Assembly (NCBI RefSeq): GCF_902167145.1
Contig: NC_050105.1
Location: forward strand, 116,515,898 to 116,579,897
Direction of reading: 5' to 3'
Source: Zea mays
Taxonomy: Eukaryota; Streptophyta; Magnoliopsida; Poales; Poaceae
DNA: 64,000 nt
Shown here: piece by piece, positions 41,789-52,926 of the stretch
Layout: each line of letters opens with the position of its first letter
Numbering within the stretch: the first letter of the stretch is position 1
Translations under genes and position numbers: made by a program
The notes under the pieces: generated by a model
Databases searched by the model: none
Seen by the model: the letters and a program-made list of their open reading frames with translations, nothing else
Told to the model about the DNA's origin: nothing

Positions 41789-42523
41789 GTGTAACCTGCA
41801 CGCGGGATCTTCATTCGGACACGAGGACGGTGACGACGCTGACCATTGGGCCCCACCTGGCAACGTTTCCCATGCGAACGGGTGAGGGGAAAGAAGCTAG
41901 GGAACGGGCCCCACGTGTCATTCACATAAGGAAAAGAAAAACGAGTAGGCAGGGTGGGCCGGCTGGCGCGCGAGAATCATATGGGCCGGTGGAGAGGTTG
42001 TGAGTGGGCCACGGGAATAGGAAGTCAGCCCCAGTGAATATATCTTTGCCCTTTTATTTTTTTCTTTCTGATTTGTTTTTCCCATTTCAATTTCAAACCA
42101 AACTCATGTTTTGAACTTCACTTTCCAAGTGTCAAAATTTATCCTAAAGTGAATATAAACACTACAGTTTACAATATTATTACTTATTTTTTCCTTATCA
42201 TTTTATTATGGATGTAATGAATGACTTCATTAAAATTTCCTTTCTCATTTCCTATTTTATGTTTTCATTTAAAATTTTGAGGTCAAGTTTAAATTATGAT
42301 TCCTTATTGCAATAAAATGTATCACCACAAATTCATAAGCATGAGATGCCCATTCTTTCATATGACTATTTTAATACTTTTAATTGATTATGAATAGGAA
42401 TTGTCCTACTAAATTCCAAAGGTTTCAAAAATTCTAGAAACACTATCCTAGATATTTTTGTTTCTTTATATTATTATTTTATGATATATTTTTTCTTCTA
42501 CCAGTTTTAGGTCTTACAGTCAG

Positions 42524-44683
42524 AGTACCAATTAAGAATTTTAATTGAAAGTACTTTGCTAAGGTACCAATTTGTGACCCACGAAAGTGCCAAGTCTGAA
42601 TTGCTTCTTAGCTTGCTCAGTCCTCTTTTCCCACCATGAGACTACATGAGATCACTCAGAGAAATTGTTAGTCTCCAATGACATAAGATATATGTTCTCC
42701 TCCCTAAAGATGTTCATCAAGTACTTGAATGGCATGTCCTATGCACATTCTAACATTTAAAAGAGCTAGAGGGAAGCCACACATATCTTGGTCAAGGCAT
42801 ACAAATATCAATTCAACCAATTGAAAGAGGTAAATCTATGCCTACTCAAGACATGCCTTCACAAGATAAATCATATAAAGACATACATGGTATACGCAAG
42901 ATAATCATTAATAAACCAAAAAGCATATCATCAAACAAAAATCGGATTCCTCAATTCTAGTGCACATGATAACCAATTGAAAGAATTAACACCAAATGAA
43001 AGCAAACACACATTTAAAAAATATCAATACTAATTGAATGTTAAAAACACAATCATATGCACAATTAGGCAATTAAGCAAAAAGGAATTTAGACTAAATA
43101 TTGGCATTACTTCATCAATTAATAGCAGCATGCGCCATAATGAAGAATACCAAATTAGGAACACCAATCAATGGAATTACATATATGATACTAAATGAAG
43201 TGCATAGTTCCATACCTTTGCCTTTTTACCTGAATATAATGAAGTCCACTTGCAAGGCATTTCTTATTTTTGCTTGTGCATGCCACTCCTCCTTTGATCT
43301 CTACTTAACATAGCTTACATAGTCCATTGGAAACACAAGCAAGGGGTTTTCTTGTTCTAGCGACCAAAGGTTACTGACAAAAGAAGACCCCATTATATGG
43401 ACTAAACTTTAAATGCCATGCTTGTAGAGGGTGAATACCAATTGATGCACAATTATACCAATTGCAGGATTGCGCCAAAAACAAGATAGCAAGATTTATA
43501 CAATTGAACTCTAGGTTTAGCCATATAAAGCAAGATAATACAAAAGATTCTAAGCCATGGCACACAAATATACCAGATGCAAGATCAAGATAAAATCTAC
43601 TAAACACAATGACATTACTAAATAAAGATGATTAATTCTAATTGATAGATATACCATGATTGAACCAATTGGAACATGCATATTTGCTAGAATATATCAA
43701 ATGGAACATATACAATCTCATATATAGAAGAATTACTCCAAAGACAAGCAGAGTAACATATACACATACTCAAGAGCATCAAAAAATTTCTTATGTGACT
43801 ATTCAAGGCACAAGAAATATACGAATTGAATATAATGCACTTAAAATCACAGAGTTATCGTCCTTTGGAGATTTTCAAGTTGTAGGTTCTTTTCTTCATT
43901 CTTTATTAACATTCTTTATCTCTACAACTTAACTTAACTTGAGATGAACATGGAGTTCTAGTTATAACAACAATTTCAACATTGGGTCAATGAATAATAA
44001 TGAAATTTATAGGTTAAGTTTAGAATCGAAATTAACTGCCTTAAGCATTCCCATAGTCTTTAGTTCAACTCCGGGTACCTACAAGGTCTAGTGTGTACAC
44101 TTTGGTACCCATTTTAAGATGGGTTCATCGAGATCAGCTAAAAGTGACATGGGTACCCAAATAGCACTTGTGCTAATTCTAGGTGAACTAATCACTGTTC
44201 TAGCACACGTCTAGTATTTGTGTCTCCTAAACGAATAAGAATGAAGTGAATTACTCGACTTTGGAATTTTACCAATAGAACAAACCTTTCTTAGATGACC
44301 TCATTCACCACATGTGTAGCAGAAGCGACACTCAGTCTGGCATGATGCTTGTTGTTCATTCTTCTTGGTGATGGTCATCTTTGGAGTTGTACGTTCTTTA
44401 TTCTTCATGTGAGGACATGAAGTGATCTTCGTCGTTGCATCCAAAACATCTCCTCACTCCTATGTGTGGACATGAGGCAATAAAATGTCGTATCTCCTTA
44501 CATCTGAAGCATCTCCTTTTATCGTTTGTGGGAGACATGGAGACATTGTTAGCGCAAAAAGCAAGAACAATTGAGTTTTTACCTTTTTCCTTGTCCATGC
44601 CATTTGATTTCTTCTTTATTGCTCTAGAAACTAGCTTTTGATGGAGCTTGACACATGTTGTGGTTTCTCCCTTCTCAAGCCTC
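42524..44683 (-). mobile_element. Remnant of a gag-only Sirevirus-like element
   Basis: AT-rich minus-strand sequence that parallels 54600-58530 of the younger element: 'atatcttggtcaaggcat' (42790 and 54770), 'cataccttgg/cataccttt' blocks, and 44090-44240 against 57960-58110, where both decode to the end of gag. Traces of gag with zinc-knuckle sequence lie at 44240-44600 (CFRCKEIRHFIASCPH). It is cut at 44683 by the LINE and at the left by the solo LTR. 42524-44090 contains no gene. Confidence 0.7.
44240..44683 (-). pseudogene. gag: gag zinc-knuckle fragment of the old Sirevirus-like element
   Basis: The minus-strand 66-codon frame at 44398-44598 includes CFRCKEIRHFIASC, a CCHC knuckle with intact C-x2-C-x4-H-x4-C spacing, and a second, broken CFGCNDEDHFMSSH. 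The order and surroundings equal 58100-58480 of the younger element's gag. Only this C-terminal part survives. Confidence 0.7.
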
Positions 44684-45086
44684 TTTTTTGAGAAATCTGG
44701 AAGGAGGACCCCTACTGTAATTTTTTATATTAAGGTGTTCGAATACAGAGATAGCGAGAATTATGCTATAGCTTGATGAGTAAAGTATAGATGATGAATA
44801 GGGGAGTAAATCTACACAAATAACTAAGTGTATATCTGTTACAGCCATTCTAGTATTGCAGTGTCATATTTTCCTCTTGTTGTATGGATAACCAAAGGCA
44901 TTTCTTTCTTGAAGTCATTTTTGCAGTGGTGTACTGTTGACCCACGTTTTCAAAGAGCCATCCATTCCCACATTTCCAAATGCTCCATATTATTAGGATG
45001 ATCACTTCCATGAAGAAAGGTACATTTAGATGCTGCTTTAGGTTAGATGCTTCCTCTAGCTGAGAAATTCTTGGAGAAGTGAGCCC

Positions 45087-45372
45087 TATTGAATTCCAGC
45101 AGGCCTTTGCAAAATTACATCTGAGGAGGAGATGATAAAGTGTTTCCTCCTTCTACCAAATGCAATTTTCGCATGAATAAGACTCCAGTTCCATATTTCG
45201 TCTGCGCAGCATATTCCTTGTGTTTAGCCTATTGAATTCCAGCAGGCCTTTGCAAAATTACATCTGAGGAGGAGATGATAAAGTGTTTCCTCCTTCTGCC
45301 AAATGCAATTTTTGCATGAATAAGACTCCAGTTCCATATTTCGTCAGCGCAACATATTCCTTGTGTTTAGCC
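45087..45372. repeat. 143-bp tandem duplication in the LINE C-terminal region
   Basis: 45087-45229 and 45230-45372 are two head-to-tail copies with about five differences, starting at 'tattgaattccagcaggcc'. The duplicated piece encodes the zinc region of ORF2, so the sequence there appears twice. Confidence 0.9.
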
Positions 45373-46201
45373 TATTCTTTAACCATAACCAAAAGAAAAC
45401 TTTGTGTCGAGGCTAACATTTGCTTTTCCAAAGCCATTTGTATACAATATGAGCATTGGAGTGTCTCATTTGCCTTTTGTAAGCCTTCTGCACCAAGAAA
45501 AAACCAGTGCCCCAAATATATTTCAAGTTATCTTTTGTGTCCTCGAGATTAATATTGTCCCATACTGCACTCAGGTCCATATATTGTTCATAAGCTTGTT
45601 CTGAAAGAGGTAACTGAAATATTTGGTATAAGTGGTTTTTTTGCTTTACCTCGGCTAAAGATAAATTTGTATCATTGGCGAATGAGAATAGTTATGGGTA
45701 TTATTGCCTAGGTACTCCATTATTCCACAAATCATGCCAGAATTGAATTGACTATCCATCTCCAATCGAGGGAAGAGCCAGGCCCTTATAATTGTCCAAC
45801 AAATTCAACAAGCTTCTCCACCAGAAAGACCCTATTCTTCGCTAGCTCGGTAATCTGCCACCGCTGTAATAATTGTTCCAAATTAGCCAAACCCATGGTA
45901 GATCAGATTTGTTGTAGAACTTATGTAGATATTTCATAAGTAAGGCCACATTTTGAGTCTCCAGCTTTAATACCCCTAAACCACCCTATGATTTCAGTTT
46001 AACTATCATTGACCAGGCAGCTAAAGGAGATTTTTTGCATTAATGTCATTCCCCCTCTAAAGGCAATGCTTTCTATAGATGTCAATCTATTTGACCACCA
46101 TTGTTGGTATCTTTAGAGTACACATGTAGAATGTTGGCAAAGCAGATAACACTGACTTTACCAATTCGAGCCTTCCAGCTTGCGACAAGAACAACATTGA
46201 T

Positions 46202-46327
46202 GGCTGATTTGGTGATTAGGGATCCCGAGGGGATCCATGGGGAGGAATACCCTTGCAATTCAATTTTGAATAGCAAGAGAATTTCTCCCCATGGATCCCC
46301 TCAGGATCCCCGATCACCAAATCATCC
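46202..46327. mobile_element. Tourist-like MITE inside the LINE
   Basis: GGCTGATTTGGTGATTAGGG ... ATCCATGGGGAG on the left and CTCCCCATGGATCC ... CGATCACCAAATCATCC on the right are inverted complements over about 45 bp. No clear 3-bp duplication is left. It splits the RT region of the LINE. Confidence 0.75.
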
Positions 46328-48360
46328 CTGAAGAGGAAGTTAATCTCTTTTCAATTCTGTGAACAAGAGGCAGAAAATGTTGTATTCTAGGCTTTGAAAC
46401 TCCCAGAGGCAAACCAAGATATGTGAAACGCATTAAACCAACTTGACAGTAAAAAGTTTTTGATAAAATCTCCATTTTTTGAGAACTAACATTTATTGGA
46501 TAAATGCTCGACTTGTTGTAGTTGACTCTTAAGTCCATTGATTCTAGAAAAGTGTGTAGAATTCCTTTGAATCAAAAAGTTGTTTTAAGCACGCTTCCAT
46601 AATCAAGAGGGTGTCATCGGTATATTGTATTATAGGGAAGTATTGCCCACATATTTCAGGTAATGGCAGATTTAACAAATTCATCTCCTTTGCTTTGTTA
46701 ATAATACTCTAAAGTGGGTCGACTGTTCGAACAAATAGTAAAGGAGAAAGTGTGTATCCTTGCCTGATCCCTCTTTTGCAGTGAAATGTTTTACCTGACA
46801 TCCCATTTAGAAGGATGGAAGATGTTTTTGATTATAAAATACTCTGAACCCAAGATGTCCATTTCGATCCAAATCCCATTTGTTTCAGTACTTGAATAAT
46901 CACCTCATGTTCCACTGTATCAAAAGCCTTCTCGAAGTCTAGCGTTAGAATGATAATCTCCTTTTTAGAGTAGTGACAGAGGTGTATATATTCAAAAGCC
47001 CAAGCTAAACTATCTTGTATTGTTCTCCCTTTGATAAAGCCATATTGATTCTTATGTACTAGCTGAGTCGTGCAAGTCTGTAGCCGGTTCGCTAGGAGAT
47101 TGGTAAGAAGTTTCAGACTATTGTTTTGTAGAGAAATAGGTCTATAATTTCCCACCTTTTGCGGGTTATCCTTTTTTGGCACTAAACTGATGTATGAACC
47201 ATTGATTCTTCTCAAGCAAAGGTCATCTTGATAAAACCCCCCACAAAGATCATAAAAATTTTGGGCCACTACATGCCAGCACTTTTTAATGAAATTTGTA
47301 TTGAAACCATCTAGTCTTGGCGATCTGTCTAAAGGGAGACTTGCAATTACACTATAGATTTCATGCTTTGTGAATGGTGTATCCATCCGGTCTAAGTTAT
47401 CTTGTCTAACTAATAGGGCCTAAAGATCAAAGTCCATGTGATTGAAACCAGAAGATCCTAGCCATAGAACCTCGACATTCTGCTCATGTTCGGAATGAAG
47501 AATTCTAGAATCATCTCTAAGCGAAATTATTGTGTTTTTTCCGTGTTTGATCGTTGCACGAGCATGAAAGAATCTTGAGCAAAAGTCCCCTGAAGTAACC
47601 CACTTAATAGATGCACGTTGTTTCTCGTAGATTTTCTGAAGACATAACATATTGGCTACTTTGTTCTTAGGATTTCTCTAAAATTCCATTCTTCAAGCGA
47701 TAAATCACGATGCTCTTCCATGTTGTCCAACAACTCAATTGAAAGATTGATGTTCGCAATGGTTTTGTCAAGCCTTGGAAGAGGTCTTTGCCATTCTTTA
47801 AGAGCTTTTCAATAGGCCTCAATCTTAGCAGTCAATTTCATTGCCGGATCAGAGAGCGAGGGTTGACTGAACCAAATATTTTGGAATACATTATTAAAAC
47901 CATCAATTTCCATCCAAAAATTCTCAAATCTAAAGATCGTTGACTTTGGCACCTTTGTCTTAACTGAGATGAGACAAGGCACATGGTTAGAGATGTCTCT
48001 CGGCAACGTTTTTACATGTGTTTTTGGAAAACTACTGACCATTCCTGAGAGATGAGGAACCAATCAAGTCTTTGGAGTAATGGTTCTTTCTGCTTATTAG
48101 ACCAAGTGAATGTAAGACCATGAAGAGGGACTTTAATGAGGTCCAAATTGCTAATTGCCTCATTGAAGTGCAACAATAAATTAATATCACCACCAGGTTT
48201 ATTTCAATCATCTTGTCTTCTAATTAAATTGAAATCTCCCACAATTAGCCAAAGCTTGTCAGAAGGCATATCAATGTTAGAGAACCAATGCAAGAAATCT
48301 ATTTTCTCTTGCGGAGTACATGAAGCATAAATGTTTGTTAGAATCCAGGTGACAATCTAT

Positions 48361-48972
48361 TTGATTGCAGGGACAGGTACGCTGAATATGACTGGGGATT
48401 TTCCTATGGGTATTGGAGCGGGTCCAAGCAGGTTAAAGAGGATGAGTTGTCAGAGACTGCTATTTATTCGAATTATTTCTGGTATATTTATCATAAAAAG
48501 GGGGAGGTGCAAGAGACTGATTCGGACTTCTTGCAGAGTGGAACAATGCAGTACCAGACACGAGATATATCTTTCAAAGAAGAAGGATCTCAATAGAATA
48601 GAAAGAAGCGGGAAGTTTTCTAGTGTTAGCAATGTGTGTTTTAAGATAGAATCCATCGAGGAGAATAAGCGAAACTGGATCCAAAAAAGCAGAAATCTAT
48701 TTTTTGAAAAAGATTCTAAAAAAGTAAGTAGAATTAGATTCAAGATAAAAGAAAAAAAGGTTTTAGTAATTAGTAAAAAAATGTGAATGAATACTTGCTC
48801 TTTTCTCGATATTAGATCGGATTTTTTGGTATGCTCTTTCCTTTTGTCGAAGTGGAATCGTAGAACAGAATGTGATACGATGAGACAGAATGCAATAGAA
48901 ACAAGGATACCGAACGGGGGGTGCTAGACAGTTTTGAGAAGAATTCCACTGACTGTGCGTACTCATTCTAAA
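48361..48972 (+). other. Insert resembling plastid ycf2 DNA (nuclear plastid insertion candidate)
   Basis: About 0.61 kb that interrupts the LINE endonuclease frame precisely. The plus-strand frame 48363-48596 reads [15 protein letters not shown], then [20 protein letters not shown] before a stop. I recognise this as the C-terminal part of plastid Ycf2, whose gene survives in grasses only as remnants in the inverted repeat. The rest of the insert is A-rich with no intact frame. No target duplication is visible, as usual for end-joined organelle DNA. The identification is from memory. Confidence 0.6.
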
Positions 48973-49559
48973 AAATAATATTTCCATCTAATTTAGAAAT
49001 TTTCCAAATAATTATGGATCCTCCTGAATTCCCAATCAAAAGTATATAAGCAAAATTATCAAAACAACTTGGGCAGAAATTTTTCAGATAAGACCCGTAA
49101 TAGCACTCCCTCTTTATTTCCTGCAAACAAACCACATCACATCTAGAATTCCTAATTGCACATCTTATGGAGTTCCATTTGACGCTAGAGTTTAGCCCTC
49201 GAATATTATGGCTCAATACAAACCATTTCGAGCACCTTGCTGATGTAGAGTTATTCATTTATGATAACTGTAATAAGCTGGCAAAAATATACCCAATAAG
49301 TAGTACTAGGTATGCATGCTAGATAGTTCCAAACTTTTATGAAGCATCAAAACCAAATGAGTGTCATAACAAAGTTTATATCATTAACATAAGAGTATTC
49401 TTTAAAACCCACCCAAAAGTACCAGCAGGCCAAAAGGAAAGCTTCCCCATACGAAGCATTCAGACACCAAACATACTTCCCTCCTTTCCAAGGATGACCA
49501 ACTCCTCTCTTACTGCTTCTTATCTTTATTTTTCTTATTATCATTGGCTTTCTTGTTTG

Positions 49560-50372
49560 TGCTTCCACTGTCCTTGCCTTTCCTTCCTTCCGCTTTTGAT
49601 GAAGAAGTAGACGCCTGAGATGATGCTTTCTTTTTCTTCAGCTGATTGTCATTTAACTCCTCTTCTGTCATCTAGCAAAACTGGATTCCTAGACTTCTGA
49701 TAACCTTTGAGGACAAGGTGGGGGTCCATAAAAAATCAGACAATTTCTCTTTGAGCATGCTCCTTGCTTGAACCTAGCTCTTCATTCCTTCAGCCTCTAA
49801 CTTCTCCTCAGTTCAGAGTCCACTAGAGGAGGCTGAATGCCTGCCCTCTTTTTCCTGTCTAGCAGAACATGAGGAGCTTTCTCCATAGGTTCTGAATTCA
49901 TCTGAGCATCCTCTTCCAGAACAATTTTATCCATGAACTGATCCTTAGGGCAACTATGAGGAATAGCAAATGACAGTGGTTCCATCTTTAGCTCTAGCAA
50001 AGCAAACGAAATCTCTGATGATAAAAGGTATTTTGTCCAGTTGAAATATTGAGGCTGCAAAAGGCTGGATAAAAAGAAAGGGGCCCATGATTTTGAAATC
50101 TCCACAGTTAAATTAGGGGCGCCAACTGGGGAAAAGTACTTAGCCCACAATCTGTAAAACAAAGCATTCTTCATCCTTGAGACATGGTTCTGAAACACTG
50201 GGTCAGGCTGCCATTCTAGAGCAAACATGTTGTTAATCTCCAGATGGTAATGGAAAGGGTCAAGGCCTTCTTCAAAACTACTGGCCATGATGCTGAGCAT
50301 CATCCATGATATGGTCATCCCCCTGAGGAACCCCTGTAAAGCTGGCCCACCAATAACCCCCTGCAAACCCTG
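49560..50372 (-). pseudogene. LINE ORF1 C-terminal part, fused to gypsy RT sequence
   Basis: On the minus strand from about 50372 a frame reads [36 protein letters not shown] and later [20 protein letters not shown], which resembles the C-terminal half of plant L1 ORF1 proteins, then stops at 49797. Further downstream SSQASTSSSKAEGRKG and a Lys-rich tail (49620-49500) continue in another frame. The start of ORF1 is missing. Instead the open frame runs unbroken from the adjacent gypsy RT, so 49797-50783 is a chance chimera. Confidence 0.6.
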
Positions 50373-50848
50373 ATTCGCAATCTTTGAAAACCCTTCAATG
50401 AATCGCCGATAATATCCGGCCATTCCAATGAAACTTTTGATTCCTCGAGCATCTGTTGGCGCTTTCCAGTTCAGAATGTCTGCCACTTTCTTCGGATCCA
50501 CAACCAATCCTTCTTTGTTGATTATGTGACCCAAGAACAGGACTTCACTGATCCAGAACTCACATTTGCTAAACTTTGCATACAACTGGTGCTCTCGCAA
50601 TCTCTGCAATACCATCTTCAAATGATCTGCGTGCTCTTCTTCACTTTGAGAATAAATCAGAATGTCATCAATGAATACCACCACAAACTTATCGAGATAG
50701 TCCATGAATACACTGTTCATCAGATTCATGAAAAAGGCTGGCGCATTGGTCAAACCAAAAGACATCACAGTGAACTCATACAAACCATACTTGGTAATGA
50801 ATGCTGTCTTCGGAATGTCTGAAGGTCGGATCCTGAGCTGATGATAAC
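50373..50848 (-). pseudogene. pol: gypsy RT fragment, cut by the Sirevirus-like insertion
   Basis: The minus-strand frame reads [14 protein letters not shown] (50845-50790), [52 protein letters not shown] and [17 protein letters not shown], the palm and thumb of a Ty3/gypsy RT. No stops occur in this part, so it is much better preserved than element A. It ends abruptly at 50373 against LINE sequence and at 50848 against the LTR of the next element. The rest presumably lies to the right of the window. Confidence 0.88.
50844..50848. repeat. Target-site duplication (left copy) of the Sirevirus-like element
   Basis: ATAAC before the LTR. The partner copy would lie outside the window because the other LTR is interrupted by the next element. 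Confidence 0.5.
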
Positions 50849-52910
50849 TGAAAGTTGCCTAGAGGGGGGTGAATAGGCAAGTTAAAACTTTTTCAACAAA
50901 AACTAGAAGCAAACTGGGTAAAACTGAATTGATCTCAAAATTCACCCAGTTAACTTTGGAAATGAGATGTTCTAAATGATCCACAGGGTTCAAAGTAGTA
51001 GATCTGAGAAGGGCACTTCCCAAAATCCACACACCAAAAGATATAAACAAATCTTCCATGCAATGGTGAGAGAACGAAGAACACAAACAAACACAATGAG
51101 TAAGAACACAAGAGACACAAGATTTATCCCGAGGTTCGGTCACACCATCAAGGTGCCCTACTTCCTCGTTGAGGCGCCCACAAAGAGCCGGGTCTCTTTC
51201 AACCCTAATCCTCCCTTTGCCGACCACAAAGGTCAAGCCCACACAATAATCTTTGCTCAAACGAGCGGGTAATACAAACTTTCTTGTGGTCTTCCACAAG
51301 ATTTGGAGACTCACAAGAGACACCTAGTCGTCTAGGAGCTAGAAGCTCCAAGAGTAATGAATCCACAAAGAACTCGATGTAGTACCAAAGCTCGAATGAA
51401 GAAGAGTAAGAGAGATTTGGAGATGAAGCACAAAAACCGCAGCTCTCAAACTCACTCAAAGATTTCTCTCCAAAGATTTGAAATGGGAGAGGCAAGAGGT
51501 GTGTGAGAGTGAGTGAGAGGTGTTTCTCAGGTTGGGAATGAAGTTTTGTGCGTGCTCTACTGTGGGGAGAGAGGTAGGAGTGAGTATATATAGGTGGGGC
51601 TCCAAAACTAGCCGTTTTTGACTTTTCTGCCCAAAAACCGGTTGAACCGGTCCCAAAACCGGTTGAACCGGTTTTCAAAAAGCTGCGTATAGCTTTTTGG
51701 CTGACACAGCAGACTGGCAGAAAAAAGTGAACAGTGCAAAAACCGGTTGAACCGGTTTTAGAACCGGTTGAACCGGTTTCCACCAGACAAAAACCGGTTG
51801 AGTGTCCGGTTGAGTGTCCGGCTGAACCAGTATTTTGAAAAAAGGTGAACAGTGCAAAAACCGGTTGAACCTGTTTTAAAACCGGTTGAACCTGTTTTTC
51901 CAAAAAGCAATTTTGGCCAAGATAGACTTTAAAAGGTTGTACTACATACTTTCACTAAGGATTAACAAGGGTAAAATGGAAGTTTTGGATCAAGGATTTT
52001 TGAGCTTTAGTACCAACACCAACCTTCTTTTTGGATCCCCCTTGATAGTACGACGATTCCTATACTCAAGTTAAATAAAATATAATTAAGTAAACTCCTT
52101 GAGTCATTGGTGTCTCAAGTGTGATTTCTCCATGGTGTTGCTTCATAGGATCACAAACATCTTTGTCTCACCTTTTGAAGCAAACACAAATCGAGCCTGT
52201 GACTTGTGCCATTTCACCATATATGAGTTCAAATCATGGCTTCAAGTCACCTTACTGATGCATCAACATGTTATAACTCTTCATAGCTGATTAGTTCATC
52301 GACTTAGTGCAAGTACTCTCTTCTTCACCTTAGCCATGGCACCTCGGTCTACAAGCCGTCGCTTGGCCTTCACCTTCGCTTAGTTCCTCGAAGCCCTTTC
52401 CTTGCTATCTTCACCCTATCAAGCCATTCTTGAGTCACATCCTATTGAGCATCCATTGTGAGAATCATTTCTTCAATATTATGAACCTTGCTTGAATGTC
52501 ATCTAGATATAACTGCTAAGATCAATCAAGCTCTAGTTTGATTCTCATATATTCATATATGGACTAATAGTAATATGGTCAAGCCAATTCACGATTCCTC
52601 ATATCTTATTCACTTTGGCTTGACCAATCCTCTTAATCACTTCAACCTCTATTATGATCATATTTATGTATAGTGATTTCTCAGGACTTGTCCATATATT
52701 CAAACCAATATAGAGACCATATTATATCCATTTGCATTGTCTCACTGGTTATTTGACCTTGTGTTGAACCTTGTTCAATGATCATTATACACTATTCAAG
52801 TATGTTCATCATACTGAATTTCCTGTTCAACACTTAGCAAACTTGTTAGACCTTTAAATGTGTTGTTATCTAAATCACCAAAACTCACAAAAGGGATGAA
52901 TGCACTTTCA
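50849..52910 (-). repeat. 3' LTR of the Sirevirus-like element (2062 bp)
   Basis: On its own strand it runs TGAAAGTGCATTC ... GGCAACTTTCA. A TATATATA box lies at 51585-51592 (minus strand). Upstream of it on that strand, 51640-51900 holds about nine copies of the palindrome-containing unit ACCGGTTGAACCGGT. ORFs on both strands at 50859-52290 recur in the other LTR and are not genes. Confidence 0.9.
51640..51905. repeat. ACCGGTTGAACCGGT palindrome array upstream of LTR TATA box
   Basis: Units AAAACCGGTTGAACCGGTTT recur, some decayed to CCTGTTT or TTGAGTGTCCGG. The 5' LTR copy (60370-60600) lacks two 21-bp units that are present here. Sireviruses are known for repeated palindromic motifs ahead of the LTR TATA box; a promoter or enhancer role is an inference. 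Confidence 0.85.
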
Positions 52911-52926
52911 ATCTCCCCCTTTTTGG
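52911..52926 (-). other. Polypurine tract of the Sirevirus-like element
   Basis: On the minus strand CCAAAAAGGGGGAGAT directly precedes the LTR start TGAAAGTGCA, the standard arrangement in Sireviruses. Confidence 0.9.

Larger units (their letters stand above)
35198..42518 (-). mobile_element. Solo LTR of a Tekay/Prem1-type gypsy element, with nested MITE and hAT
   Basis: On the plus strand it starts TGTCACACC and ends GTCTTACA (TGTAAGAC... to ...GGTGTGACA on its own strand). ATCAG at 35193-35197 and GTCAG at 42519-42523 look like a 5-bp duplication with one mutation. After removing the MITE with its TTA and the hAT element with its duplication, about 3.4 kb of LTR remain. No internal retroelement sequence follows, so it arose by LTR-LTR recombination. 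It shares sequence with the LTR remnants of element A (1-1625, 7738-8385). A decayed minus-strand TATA (CATAAATAC) lies near 37880. LTRs of this size are typical of maize Tekay/Prem1-type elements. 37704-37966 and 41789-42518 are LTR sequence without genes. Confidence 0.78.
44900..49258 (-). pseudogene. LINE ORF2: endonuclease-reverse transcriptase, broken
   Basis: AP-endonuclease start at 48968-49258 (FVLSHNIRGLNSSVKWNSIR, CDVVCLQEIK), interrupted, then continuing at 48360 leftwards with [33 protein letters not shown] and LTFTWSNKQ, the GDFN and S/TW motifs of the fold. A linker follows (47420-47650, WVTSGDFCSRFFHARA), then RT (46832-47386: YRPISLQNNSLKLL, QYGFIKGRTIQDS, ILTLDFEKAFDTVEH), catalytic QYTDDTLLIM (about 46580-46630; usual YADD), FTYLGLPLG (46400-46450) and the C-terminal zinc region CIWQKEETLYHLLLRC (45130-45300). 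It would nick target DNA and reverse transcribe its own RNA, but stops and three insertions have inactivated it. Confidence 0.88.
44684..50372 (-). mobile_element. L1-type LINE (non-LTR retrotransposon), decayed
   Basis: The minus-strand order is ORF1, endonuclease, RT, C-terminal zinc region, A-tail. On the plus strand the 3' end begins with a short poly-T (44684-44689) exactly where homology to the Sirevirus-like gag stops. The 5' side ends near 50372 against a gypsy RT fragment. It contains a 143-bp tandem duplication (45087-45372), a MITE (46202-46327) and a foreign 0.6-kb insert (48361-48972). Many stops, so not active. Confidence 0.85.

Noticed and set aside
7738..42518. Reading 7738-8385 and 35198-42518 as the two LTRs of one element
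   Set aside because: They are of one family but in separate insertions: the first sits beside the element A leader and PBS, the second has its own flanking repeats and no internal region.
48331..48786. 151-aa plus-strand ORF
   Set aside because: Out of frame with the ycf2-like peptide and crosses the LINE/insert border.
49797..50783. Single functional 328-aa gene
   Set aside because: It is a junction of gypsy RT and LINE ORF1; neither part is complete.
51205..51903. 232-aa minus-strand ORF, with a 218-aa twin at 59947-60603
   Set aside because: Inside the Sirevirus-like LTRs. Its repetitive start (QPVL/TGSTG) comes from the ACCGGTT array.
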